A DNA stretch of 64,000 nt from Eunapius fragilis (Eukaryota; Porifera; Demospongiae; Spongillida; Spongillidae). Below, piece by piece: positions 45,683 through 59,000 of the stretch. Every line of letters starts with the position of its first letter. Position 1 is the stretch's first letter. The notes under the pieces are model-generated. The model was not told where the DNA came from. It saw only the letters and a program-made list of their open reading frames with translations, and did not search any database. Made by a program: the position numbers and the translations under genes. The stretch covers positions 7,688,946 to 7,752,945 of the forward strand of contig OY811975.1 in the NCBI GenBank assembly GCA_963681505.1, in the 5' to 3' direction.

Positions 45683-45805
45683 TAGTCTCGTACCCAGACC
45701 GTCTATGACGTAAGCGATTATCGCTGTAAACTACGTATGGACGTAGTGATTATACTGTGTACAGCGATAATCGCTTACGTCATAGACGGTCTGGGTACGA
45801 GACTA
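45683..45805. mobile_element. Palindromic MITE with 9-bp target duplication (MULE-like)
   Basis: TAGTCTCGTACCCAGACC is the start of a 46-bp arm that is exactly complementary to the right arm ending GGTCTGGGTACGAGACTA. The insert is flanked by identical 9-mers ATGTCTTGT (45674-45682 and 45806-45814). A 9-bp duplication with long inverted repeats is typical of Mutator-like elements. Confidence 0.93.
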
Positions 45806-45848
45806 ATGTCTTGTATAATTAAATGGGTATGAAAAAAAATAAAGAAAA

Positions 45849-46133
45849 CAAGTAAATAAAAACATTCTCTACGAGAAAGTTGGTGGGATATAGGATTTGA
45901 TTATGACATTGGTGGTGTAAAAAGCAAGGAAACAAGGTCTTATCAGAAGGGAAAATGTCATAGTCCTATATTTAGCACACAAACAACACATGCCCTAGAA
46001 ATGTGCTAAATACAGGACTATGACATTTTCCCTTCTGATAAGACCTTGTTTCCTTGCTTTTTACACCACCAATGTCATAATCAAATCCTATATCCCACCA
46101 ACTTTCTCGTAGAGAATGTTTTTATTTACTTGT
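45849..46133. repeat. Long palindrome (foldback), copy B
   Basis: Arms of about 130 bp, nearly perfect, from ACAAGTAAATAAAAACATTC to its complement, with a short asymmetric centre near 45990. Same family as 28296-28580. Confidence 0.92.
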
Positions 46134-46596
46134 AAACTATCAGTTTATATTTTCAGAAAGCAGGATGATTGAGCATTACTTTAATTAGTTAAATTCGTTG
46201 GAAATCAGGCGTGTGTTTTCTACATTATATCAGGAATTGAAGTTTGTCATGCTTTGAAAGAATGCCATTAATTAATTCATTGATTTGGTAATCATCTTTG
46301 ACCTCATGCATGCAGTAAGCATACCAAACCGGCATTGCCGCTTTCAACTTGCAGTACAAGAAATATGCGATACTGTGGTACTGCTTTGCTAATCAATTCA
46401 AATGTTACTGATTCCAACTTGACACCTTCGATTTCCTTAGAAGGATTTGACACATGACTAAAATTACTTTAGTCATGTGACCAATTCTACTTTCGATCAA
46501 TGAAAATTCTAGCTACCAAGCCTTCACCATTGTTTTTATATTTCAGCAACGACCTTATGTAAGGATATGCTCCTCAAATTAACTAAAGCAGTGGCC
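46134..46596. other. Unassigned spacer
   Basis: AT-rich, no gene or repeat recognised. Confidence 0.4.
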
Positions 46597-46769
46597 CATA
46601 GGCGCAGGAACAGCCTTAATAGGGGGGGGGGGGGGGGGGGGGGGGGGGCCCAAAGTCATATTATTCATCGATTTTCACCGTACATGGTGATAGGTGATAC
46701 CATGTACGGTGAAATTCAATGAATTATATGACTTTGGGCCCCCCTATTAAGGTTGTTCCTACGCCTATG
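46597..46769. mobile_element. Palindromic MITE with poly-G insert
   Basis: CATAGGCGCAGGAACAGCCT at the left and its near complement at the right end (46750-46769); inner arms CCCAAAGTCATAT and CACCGTACATGG are also mirrored. A poly-G run at 46622-46648 expands the left arm. Confidence 0.82.
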
Positions 46770-47023
46770 AGCACGATTGGAGATCGTTCAATTGACTGAT
46801 TGTCTGAAGTTTTCAGTCCATAAACAAACCTAAACGGTTAAAAAATTTGTAGTTGACGAGATGTTTGCTTGATAATTTAACAAGCAGCCTGTTCATGAAG
46901 TAGGCCAACATGGAATAATTCTAGTCAATTATGAAATTGTGAAGGACGCGAATCATTACAATTGGCCGCCCCGCCTCTTATCTTGACCTGGGAGGGGACG
47001 AGGAGTGCATCGTGCACTTAAAC

Positions 47024-50000
47024 ATGGCCGCGTCTGTAAGGGAGTCCACGCAGGCTACGCTGCAGCGCCTGTTGACCACGTGTGGGGAATTCGTAGACAA
47101 ATACCAGCAGCTCATTGTAAGAGATCCGGAATTGGCGTACAAACTTGAGACCGGGCTGCGTGTTGTGAGCTACCTGTTTCCAGGTGGGCATGTATTGGAG
47201 ATGGGGGTGAGGCGCTGCTAATGATTTGATTTACGACATGTGTGATGCATTCCTTAGGCAGGCTTGGAGCTTCCCAAGGAGTCTTTGAATTAGGTGAGCC
47301 CGGATCTTGGTGGGCGTGGCATGTGCTGCGACGTTACGACGGGCTATTCCATTATTTAACCGTTACACCCCTAGGAATGGTATCCAGGGTGGGATGGATC
47401 ATGTCTAAAAATCCAGTGGGGTGTTTGGAAATAAGTCCCGTCGGTGTGGTGGTCTAAATGATAATTAAAAATACATGTCCCCTGGGGGTCTATACTGACG
47501 TAAGCATTATTGCACAATCTACACGTATGATGCTACATCCACTGACTAATACCCAGAGGGGGTCCAAGAGGGAGGGTGGTGGGTTTACAGGTAAACATTT
47601 AAGCAGGTGTAAACAAATACTTGTACATGTAGAAGCTTGTCCAGGGGTGGTGGTTTTATGTTCAACTATCATCTGAAATGAATGTAGAGGTGAAATATTG
47701 GTATGGCTCAATACAGTTTTCTTTGCCCTCCTTTCACTTCTTCTTGGTAGCGTACTGTGTTAGCAACCTCTTTTCGCTGCTGAATGACTACATAGTGTGC
47801 AAGAAATGTCCAGCCGCAAGTAACATTACCAAAGTGAGTCAATAATCATTGGGTGGGCATTGTACAAAATTGGGAGAAGGTTGGGGGGAAGAGGATGCAA
47901 GCTACTGTTCTTCACATTCCCATTCCATTATGTTCACTCATACACCTACCTTTGTAACCACACCCTCTCATTCGTTTCCCACACCCATTCATCTCCACAC
48001 CCTCACATCCATCTCTACACCCACCCATCCATTTATACGTCGGGTTGCAACACCATGAATGTGAGCTGTAAAAGTGCACTCCTGAACTTAATAACTTGCA
48101 TACGTAATGTGTAAATCTATGTGTCTCTTTTGTGTTTGATCTGCAGTTTGTGGAAGGAGCAGTGGTCGGAATGTAGTTACATGTACATGTATTGTCTGAA
48201 TGGCCTGTGTCCGGAAGAGGGCGTGTGCATCTGTCTTATATATCATGCTGCAGCACCAGTTTTATTTTTAGAAAAGTCTTCATTTATTTTTTTGAGTAGC
48301 AATGCATTGCTACTGTATTAATAAGCACATCTACATCTGCTATCTAGCAATGTGTACGTACATGTAAGCTTGGCCCTTTTGGAAAATTGTGCTATGCACT
48401 TTGTTAGTGATAGGTTCATGCCATGAACACATCACAGTCTATGGAAATATTAGCCCGAAATGGGGATATGAATGTATAATATCCATTGCAACATAAAACT
48501 TAAACTAAGTTAATCATTTTGCAGGTGCAGTGTAGTTTTTTGTCATCAAAAAACTGATATCATATCAGTCCACAAAATGCCTCTTTGTTCTCGTGTGTAC
48601 ATGTACATGTACATGTATACACATACATGTATACATGTATGTACGTTTTGTATGTAGCTGTCTATGCTGTGGTTTTAAAATTTTTCTTACATTGTCCTAC
48701 ATCTTTGCCCCTTGTGCACAAGCTCTCTCCCAGACACCAGATGCTGCTGTGGTGTCTGGCCCTGTTGGACTCTGTGGAGGTTGTCTGTGAGGTTTTCATG
48801 GAGCAGTTGATGAGGGAGCCCGGGAAGTATGGCATGGTGGTCCTGGTACAGGCCCTCAAGTGAGTGTGCATGTGCAAGGGTTTTGTACATGTGCAGTGAG
48901 TGGTGTATGTGTATGGTGTGAGTATACTGTAATTCACACTGTATACCTGTGTGTCCATTGGTCACATCTGTAATGTACAAGTGTATACGCGTGTGTATGT
49001 CATGAATATGATGTGTCCTGGAGCCAAAGTGTCAGGTAGAAAATTTTGTTTTGGGCTTCAAAAAAAAATTCATCCACGGATTAATTAGTGCATTGTAGTG
49101 TACATGTACATGTATGTGTAGCTGTGAGCCTCCATCCCACGTATGTGTCATTTAATTTAATACTGCTTTGTGTGGTCATATATGTATATGTACATGTACA
49201 TGTACATATACATGTATAGAAATGTCCAATCGTAGCCAAGGTGACCCTTTGGTCGCCCCCTCCTTCTCCCCCACACATACACCAGGGCCTGCCTTCGCCT
49301 GCTGTTAGTCTTCTACTTGAAGGGAGGCATTGTGAAGAGCCCGCCTGTCTCTGGTGTGGACAGGAACAAGGCTCAGTTGTTGTGCACTGCACAGGTTGAA
49401 GGCGACCTCACAGATGGAGGGAAGCCCCTAGCTTGGAAGGGGCCACGCACAGGGAAAGTTGTCAGGTCTATTCATGCAGGTGAGTAAAGTACACACCCAC
49501 TGAGGGGACCAAAGCGTGTTCTGTCGCAATCAAAAGAGTGGATAGACGTATTGACCTGTAGGTGTGTGCTTATGCCTTAGATTGATGAGATAAAAGTTAG
49601 CATGGTTGGTGGTGGAAATAATGGCCACTTTATCACGTGTCCTGTTCTTCTCCCACAAGCAAAACCAATTCATTGGTCTTTTAGGGCAGTTGATTAAGAC
49701 CACGTTTATGTAGCTGCATGGGTGGAAAATATGCTCTGCTGTGCGTGTATAATTATCTATATGTCTAACATGTTAATTTGTTTATAGGTCCACTAGTACA
49801 TGTATATCATACATGTACCAATGTACAAGTACTGTAACTAGGTTTACTGTGTGTGTTGTTTAGTATTATGAGGTATAGAGGTATGAGGGATGAGCATTGC
49901 AGTGCATGTGCACACTCATGTGATTCAGGGCACTGCGTTACAAGAATGTGATATACATGTACTCACTACTCCGTACCAGACGGTAATTTTAGGTTTGTTC

Positions 50001-53000
50001 ATTAATTTAACCAGTAGGGAATATCCTTATATTAAGACATGAATCAGCGATTGTTAGCGAATTTGCAGTACTAAACCTAACATGTACGTTTTGAAAATGT
50101 GTGACCTTCATTATCATGTCACGTGTTTGTTAATTACTGGTGTTATTTGATAGTATGTATATACATGTGTATGCATATCTATATGTACATATGTATATTA
50201 CAAATGCATATATTACAAATGCACGTGTGTGTATGTCATGTTTGTTAGTTTGCATTCCTTTGTGTGTGAATTATTTATTTGTTTTTTGCCCCACCATCTT
50301 AGATTCTTCTATTGCCTACTCCGAGCTGCAGAACCACATTAACCCTCTGAGTACCACAAGCAGGGAACATCGCCATGGTTCACCCTCTAGGCCCACCACT
50401 CTCAACAGGTTCCAGGCAGCAGCTGAAATTCTCTACATCGCAAGACCGCTTGTCCATGGTATAATATTACAGGAGGGGGGTCATACATGAACGTGTACAT
50501 TGTTGGGGTCATGCATGGTCATGCATGTACAGAGTTATATTAACCTTAATTGACAGGGTATTAAAAGGTCCCCCTACTAGTATGCATGTACATGTACGTC
50601 ATATACACAGATACAGTAGGTCATTCTTAAGATGCAATATCAAGATATGTTTTTACTGTCTGTTTTGATGGCAGTATGGTATCAAATTTGAGCATTGGGA
50701 AATGTTCATGGTGCGTGGAATGTAATAATGGTTATGGTTATGTCGCTTGTGTTTATTGCGCACTATCCAAAGGCACAAGGGCTCTGGCTTCTTTAATTGT
50801 ACACCACCATCCAGAACACAGTCTGTAGGCAGGTAGCATTTGGATGCATGTACATACGTGTGCGTGGGTGTGAACATTGTACATGTGCGTGTCCTGATAA
50901 TTATTTCCATACTTTAATGAAGTCACTAGTCATGATTGGGGCAACTCTCTGCTGGTCTAATGTCACCTAGTGACAGGCCAGGGCTACCTCATTGATATGT
51001 CTGAGCCATCCAGCATATATGTAATCCCATGTACCATAGGGTGTATGTGTACATGGGATGTGCTTATTCAGCATCATTTGCTTGGCATGCGTGTGATTTT
51101 GTTACGTGAATGTTCTGGTGTTGTCAGACTTCTGTTATTGTGGAGTACAATTGGTATAACCTTGTACCAAACTGTTTTTAAAGTTACATACATGTATGTA
51201 TGTGTACGGGTATGCACGCATGCATCTGCTTTGTAATTGATGAATGAATACTGCCCTTGTAGCAAAATGAACACTTGTATATGTGTACTCTGATAGTGTT
51301 CGTGTCTAAACCTATTGCATTCATGAATGTTACATGTGTTTTTGTGTGTGTCTGTGCATTCTGATGTATGCATGTAGATGTAGATGTACAGTGTTACATG
51401 CATTCAATTTGATTTAGAGACACACACTGACACTCTTAACACTCACATGCATTAACTGACATAGCACTGCTGTACATGTACATGTATATATTATCTTCAA
51501 CACATGTACTCCTCCCTGTTGTGCACATACCTGGCATGTGCATCTACATGTACTTGTGTTGTCAATTTTGTAAATATCACTTCAACTTGCAGTTCTTTCC
51601 ATGTTTGTGTTCAAGCAGAAGTCATGGAAACCATGGTTGATTGCTCTTGTCATGGATCTTGTGAGGTAAGTTACATGTATTGTATCAGTGTACATGTAGT
51701 TAATGGTGACCCAGCTGAAAAAGCAAGAAATAAACACTTTCTATTGCCAAACAAACTGTTCTATTTTACATGCAACTTCCAGTACAGGAAACTAGGGGGA
51801 CTTTGGACTGACACGATCCAACATCATTACTTATTTATGACTAATCATTGCAACATGGTTTGCCATGATTTTTTACTGAATCATATACGCTTCCATACCT
51901 CATAAACTTCACGTATATATGGTGTGGTTGTTACAGGCTTTTAGCACAACTGCTTTCTTCAGATGACACCCCAGAGTTGCCATGTGGAACATCAATGGCT
52001 CCCTTGATTATTTTGCGACTTTGATAAAGCAAACCTTAAACTGGTTGGTCTTCTATGATGCAAAAACTTGCATGAAGCTGAATATTATATTTGTACAGAG
52101 CACAAACAGGTAGAGCAGTGGCCTAACCAACGACAATTGAGGTTGGCCAATTAAGCGTAACAGTTTTGATCAGTGGGTGTAAAGTAACTGAATGGCCAAA
52201 TACAACTTACTGCTGCCATAATAAATTGACTTTCTTAACAGTGGAATGACAAAATATCTGATGGCTGACCGTTATAAACCACTTCAACTGAGTACACCTG
52301 TACATGTGTTAAAATAAATGTTAAAAATAAACAAGAGCACATATACATGTAGATAGTACATGTACATGTCCAGATACAGTACCTTTGTTTCACGCAGTCC
52401 AGACACCTTTGTAGTACTGTACATGTGCATCTACAGTACATTACATGTATCTTTAAACATTCATTTGTCTTGTATTCTGACATAGTTTGTACATACTGTT
52501 TTTTTCAAGGCATATACATGTATGTGCACAGTTTACAAGTTTATGCAGTTACTGTACATGTACATCCTAATTTCATTCAGTTCTTTCCCAAACATAAACT
52601 TCCCCATGTTTGCATGTCTCACCATGCCACAGCCATGTAATGAGTGTGCAGTGTGCTGTTATCAGATTGTGCATTTGTGTGTGTGTGCATTTGTGTGCTT
52701 GCACACTGTCTTGATCACAATCCATTGTATTAATGCACACTTGTATTCATAACCTTTGCTGTAGTCATGACATGTTCATGTATGAGCCTCGGTGATTTAT
52801 TTATTATTGGGGGTACATATATACAGATGCATGGAGCATAAATGCGCACATGTACAACGTTGAGCACTTGTAATTCATGTACATGTACATAGTTGACTGC
52901 GTGGAAGTCACATTTGATTTCTAGGACACCCTGTAATTAGTGTGTGTATGTACTGTACTGTTACATGTGGGCTGTTTACATGTTTATGCATCTGTGTGAC

Positions 53001-56000
53001 CTTGTTAGCCTACAGATGCACGGAAGTCTGTCCCACTTTAATGTGCCAGAGAGGTCAGAAGTGTTAAGGCGTAGGAGCATATTACTGGTGTACCTGTTGC
53101 GTTCCCCATTCTATGACGAGTACACCAAGTGAGTTGCCAGTTCCAGATTTGTTCATGTGCAGTATGTGTACTTATGTGTACAGTGTATTATACATGTACA
53201 TATACATGTAAGGTAAATACATGTATCTAGAAAGCGAAAAATTCTTATTATGCATGATCATAAATGATGTTTACTGTACACAGTGGTTTAGAACAAGGAC
53301 ATTGGGCTGTGGTATCAATTATGTTTCATATTATATGTGTGTGCAAGCATCTTCTGTGATATGTATCTACAGTTCAGCGTTTGGATCTAGGTGTAAATCC
53401 ATCATTACTGATGGGCACGTGATACATGTAGCTGTACTCAATTTGTCACATCATAGGCACACAACATGATCCTGCATATGAAAACCATAAAGTCGATGCA
53501 CGTCCTCAATACATGTACATCTCACTTGCGCTCAGGTCATTCCATATTCCTGTGACAAATACTCATATTTTTAGTTTGGCCCAGATTGTGTGAATGGTTT
53601 ACATAATACACCAGTCATGAATAATTGAATATTTTTTAGTCATAACACCCCCTCACAGAACGTGTATGGCTATATTTAGCATCACATCAATGCTCTCTTA
53701 ATTTACAATCTACATGTAACTGTAATGTGTTCATGGGAGGAGTTGAAAAGGTAAAATAATAAATGCATATATAGCAAGGTTTTCATTCATTTGATACTGT
53801 AATTCTTTTTAATAATTGGAAGCCATTCATGGTCTGTGTATTCGCAAAATAAAAAAGTCTGAGTATCAGCTAGTTTCACAAAAGATTAAGTAGCTAGATG
53901 CCATTTTGATTTAATTCATTTGTTCATTTTAGCACTAATTAGAAGTAAGTATTGTTTACAAATGTCCCGTATTGTATTACATGATACCGGTTTGTAAATG
54001 AAATTTTTTTTTGTATACATGTACATAACATTGAAAATGCGCATCTTTTAGAGCTATAGTTCAGGTACATGTACATGTATGTGTAAGCTCATTTACATGT
54101 ACAGTATCGGCCAAAATAAGCATCACAGTTCGTCTTTGTACTACGATGGTTGCACTATGCAGTATGATCGAATAAAACTATTCAAAAACGATTCCTAAGA
54201 CATAGCCGACCATCGGCACCTTCATGTGTTAATAGTGTAACAATTTAGCGGAATGTCATCGTGCTTGTGCACGCAACTTCGTTTTAATAAGTACGGTAGC
54301 GTAGCTCGTGGTTTAGTCGAGAAGATGACGCTTCTAAAGTCTCGAGAAAGCTACAGTACGCTGTAGTTTCATCGTCAGCGCGCATTTGTTCTTCGACATT
54401 GCAATCGATTGGTTGAAAACAAGGTTCCGGTCGATTATCCAAAGTGGCGGCTGAAATCGAAGCGCTAGTGACGGTCGATTATCCTAAGTGACCGCTGAAA
54501 TCGAAGCGCTTGTCATAAGTGCTTCGATTTCAGCCGTCACTTTGGATAATCGATGGGAACCTTGTTTTCGACCAATCGATTGTGTATCCTCATACAAAGA
54601 GATACAAGTTTTCCCGCGTACAAGAAAGGTTCTCCTCCTTCAGCATTTAGCTAATTGTCGGCGCCTTGAATACTTTGCGGGCAAGAAATATAATGTAATC
54701 CGACGCTCACTGTAAACTTGAATTTAAGCAGTTTAAATTACAGCGCATGTGGGAGAAAGCTAAAAAGACGATGATGCACGGATTATTTTACACTGTCGAT
54801 GTGATAAACAGTTTTTATTTAAACCACACGGAGCCAAACGATCTCAATGAGGGAAGCCGTATCTTCATCGTAGTACGAAGACGAACTGTGATGTTTATTT
54901 TGACCGATACTGTATACTGGCTAGAACTGAAAGTTGTTTCATTTTGATGATTAAAATCAATAACCAGCCCACGATGAACCAGCTGCCCCTGTATTCGGCA
55001 GGGGCAGTTTCAGTGCTCGTACCGGTGACCCCAAATCACTTGATGAACCCACTAGATCTTCAACAGTCAAAATTCACCACCGTTACACTCATGCAGGCGT
55101 GACATGTGCGGTGATTTCCATTATACCACAACATGTCGTATGTGGTAGCATTATGGCTGCCGATGGTCCCGCTGGTTCATCAATTGATGGGGTCGCCAGT
55201 ACGAGCACTGCGGGAGACTCTGATGGGCCCACCAGATCAACAGCTGAGGGCACTGCAGGGGCTGTCTGTGCATCAGTCTCCTGTCTCCATGCAAGTTGAC
55301 CATCTTAACATTTAACATTGGTGTTCACCGACTATGTATATCGCGACTAGACAATGCAAAGAAGGGAGTGTTTGCTGTTAGTAGGCACAAACCCAAGTGT
55401 TTCCTCACTTCTACGCAGTTTTGTACTGCGTCTTTTACATACCCATCTTTGGCAGTCTCTGACTTCCAACAATAATGCCACTTTTACAGTCTACCAGGGA
55501 CTTTGGCATTAACTGCTGTGGTTGCACCACCATTTTGGAGACTGTGCATACCAAACAGTGCAGGGTCCCATCCCAAACTGATCTATCTTTGCCACTCTGA
55601 GGTGAGTGTAGCTAATGCCCCCAGTCGTATAGAGCTTATCACCCTCCTTGTATTCACAATACCCCTGAACGTTTTCTCTCTAGACTACATTGTGAGCTTA
55701 ACCATCTCAATGTAATGTGCTGTCCTGTTTAATGGGCAAGTTGGTGTGCCGTGTACGAGCAATAACCACTATATCCCAAATCCCTGTACTGCTCTGTCTT
55801 ACTGGGCTTTTTACTAGCCCACAATAAAGGAAATGGCAGAGCACCTACATGTATGAGTACCTTAGAGTGTCAGGTGAACATCCTGAACAGGAAAACCAGG
55901 GGTACTCCTTGCCAACTCTCTGTCCAGACCTTGCATCTTGTTAGCTGAGTATTTCATGCGACTCTCAAGCACAACGTGCATGCATCTAGCCATCTAGTCA

Positions 56001-59000
56001 TCACTCTAGCAACAGAACCCAATGCTAGGATCATAGATATAATTTTCCAATGAGATAGGCCAGTCATGTGGCATTGATTACTAACTGCCAGCTTGCAATT
56101 GCTGCCTGCAGAAGCGACTGAAGCTTTTCTAGTTTAGCATCTGGTACTAAAACACAACACTGTAGGAAAACCATGCTACAACCAAGGATGGCACCCAAAC
56201 TGATTTTTCCTCATTTGCTAGCAAACCTGCCTTTACTAAGGTATTGCGTCTATCTTCATTTGCTTTTGTCGCATCACAAACAGGCTCGCTATTAACACAT
56301 GCTATGATGGGAGTGGCCATTGAAGGGTTCTTGGTGCACATGCATTTCTCGTGACCAGGTTCGCCATATTGGTACCAGATGGTGGATCCTTGCACTGATT
56401 GCACTGCCACTTAATGCAGGCTGTGTAAATGGCACTGATGTCACCAGATTGGGCCTGCTATCCAGCCTAGGTTCTTTGCACGCCTCCTCATCCCACCACT
56501 TCTTCTGTTTCGTTACCACCTTTTTCTTGGCCACCTGCTCCGCCTTCTCTAGCCTTTTCTTGTCGTATGAGTTAGCAGCGAGGTCATCCTCTACTTGTCA
56601 ATGACGTACACTGATCAGTCGGCAATCCTGACTCAGCTTCTGGCTTTGAGAAGTGGGGTCTTTACTTTTCTTAACATCCTGCTCTGCCTGGACAACTGCC
56701 TCCTTTTCAGTGGTCAATACTCATACATTCTAGCTCCAAGCTCCTTAGTGTAGTCACCCTCAAGGGTTTCGTATGTATTGATGTTAGATATATGTAAAGT
56801 CGATTTAATCACTTGTGTTTAGGATTAAAATACGCTGTTCCTTATAACCCTCCTAACTGTTTTGTCTTGTGCAAGTTTATATCTGTGCCTCCCCACCCCT
56901 CCTCTAGTTGGGTTATGGTTAGGATAGGGAACTAGTTCCTAGTCCTTGTGGATGTCCTATCCCCCGACCTTTATTTTTTTTTTTAATTTTCCTGTACCTT
57001 TACCTGATTTCGCCATGAAGGCGCACACTTTCCCTATATTAAAACACTATCTATGTAGCCACCCACCTGATGTTTAACTTAGTACTCCTTGATGTTTGGT
57101 TGGACCAGAAACTGGAAGAGGTTTCTGTCTTCTTCTCAAAATCAATTGAAAACAATGTTAGGGTATTAGACTTTATTCACTACCAATTAATGGAATGTTT
57201 TGGTATAACATACAATATTCTTTGCAATCTTGTCCATTCTTCTGAATAACTGGTATAATTTTGACTTGCTGACATGAAATTCTTAGCAAATATCCTGGAT
57301 AGGTTTGCTGAGTTTTTACCTTTAGTTATTTTTATCTTTACAATCAAGTCTCTTCCTACTTTTCCTGCCACTAGTATGTGTAGCCATGAGGAACATTTAT
57401 ACCACCCAAAATTCATATGTAAGAATTTAGCGATCAATTAACCTTTAATCTCCCAACAAACGGGCACAAATGTTGTTGAAAGGATAAAGAAGACCTATGG
57501 AAAGTAGGGGGTTGTAAGGCAGGCCTTCAGCACTTTGCACAGTATAAAGTATGTGGTAGAGTGCGAAGACGGGTGGCAGCATGACAGAATCTACTAGAGG
57601 AATTTGTTTTGCTGCACATCTTTGGGCAGCTATAAAAGTACGAAGAAAAAACAACTGTGAATTACATCAGGACATATTTGGGGTGTACCAGATACTAATC
57701 GACAGGGTTGGACTGTAGTTTATTAACCCTAATCTATGTGTAAGGTGCAACTTAATTATTTTTTTGCAAATCCGTATGAACAGACAAGAAAACAGTTGAT
57801 TGTGCTGTAGAAATGGTAAGCAATTCAATGGTATATCCATGCAGTTGTTAAACAGGTGTGAAATACAGTCAATACTACACTGTATTAGCAAAGCAACTTC
57901 TGTACCAACAACATAAATCATAATGACGTGCTGAAAGATTGGGGTAGTAAGGTTGGATTTTGGCACAGTGCAAAGAAAAAATGTTAGAAGTTGTCAGCTT
58001 GAAACTAACTGAACAATACTGTATGTATTTGTCATTTGGGAATAGCTACATGTAAATAAGAAGTATATCATCGGTAGAATACAGCAAAACCGGTTGGGAG
58101 TGGAACTGCCAAAGAATGCATTACGTAGAATCAAATGAAGCTTCATAAAACGTTATACTTAGTACATGTATAGCTGGCGCCTGCTCCACCCATGACTGGC
58201 CGTGTGGTGTGGGCATGCCCTTGACTACAAAGTCTTTATTATAGGTACGTGAATGTAATGTACACAGTGTTAGATACAAGTTAAATAATGAAGTTTAATG
58301 ATATGGATCAGCTAGTTGCTTTCTAGCCCAGAGTGAACCTAGATTCACTGTGCACTACATGTAGGTCTACAGGAAGAGGGACACTGCAGGGTACACGCCC
58401 CTTTGATGAGCGAGCTCCTCTGATGCATAGGATGGATGAGCGGAGGAGAGAAAAGGACAGACGGCATCGCAACCATCCAATGGTTTGGCTGTAGGATGAG
58501 TTTCATTTGGAAGCTAGCCGGTCTGCCAGGCGTTTATAGAAAGGGATTGCAATTGGACCCATTCCACCAGTAGTGGAGAGTGCAATGGGGGTGAAAGAGG
58601 CATGCTCTATTTCCCTGACACGTTGCTCATATGCTCTTTGTTTTTCTTTTTCATGTCTGCGGTAGCAAGCACTGGGTGTGGGTGTGGTGGTGGTGTTAGA
58701 TGGAGCAAGTGGGTTAAGGACTCTGACGTCAAAAAACGTTTTTTTCAAAGTGGCCACCCCAGAAACCATCAGCTGCAATGTCTGATCTTGCTCCAATGTC
58801 AGTGATGGCAGAGGCAAGTTTGAAGGTTTCCCTAGTAACTGGTTGTAGGGTTGGTTCGATATGTAGTTACATTGTGACACACTTCAGACAGTAAATTTGC
58901 AGTGAGGCTCCGAATCTCATTGTGGCATAGAGTAGGACAGGCCTTCCGCCTTCATACAAATATACCGTATACACATGCTCTGTCCTAGCTACTTTCCCTA

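Larger units (their letters stand above)
45280..46133. repeat. Composite repeat, copy B
   Basis: Matches copy A (27020-27357, 27978-28030, 28296-28580) in the same order. It lacks the CAGGGGCGG insert and about 260 bp of copy A, and carries its own MULE-type MITE at 45683-45805. Confidence 0.85.

Noticed and set aside
47012..47023. PEX16 start at 47012
   Set aside because: That codon is GTG; the first ATG in frame is 47024.
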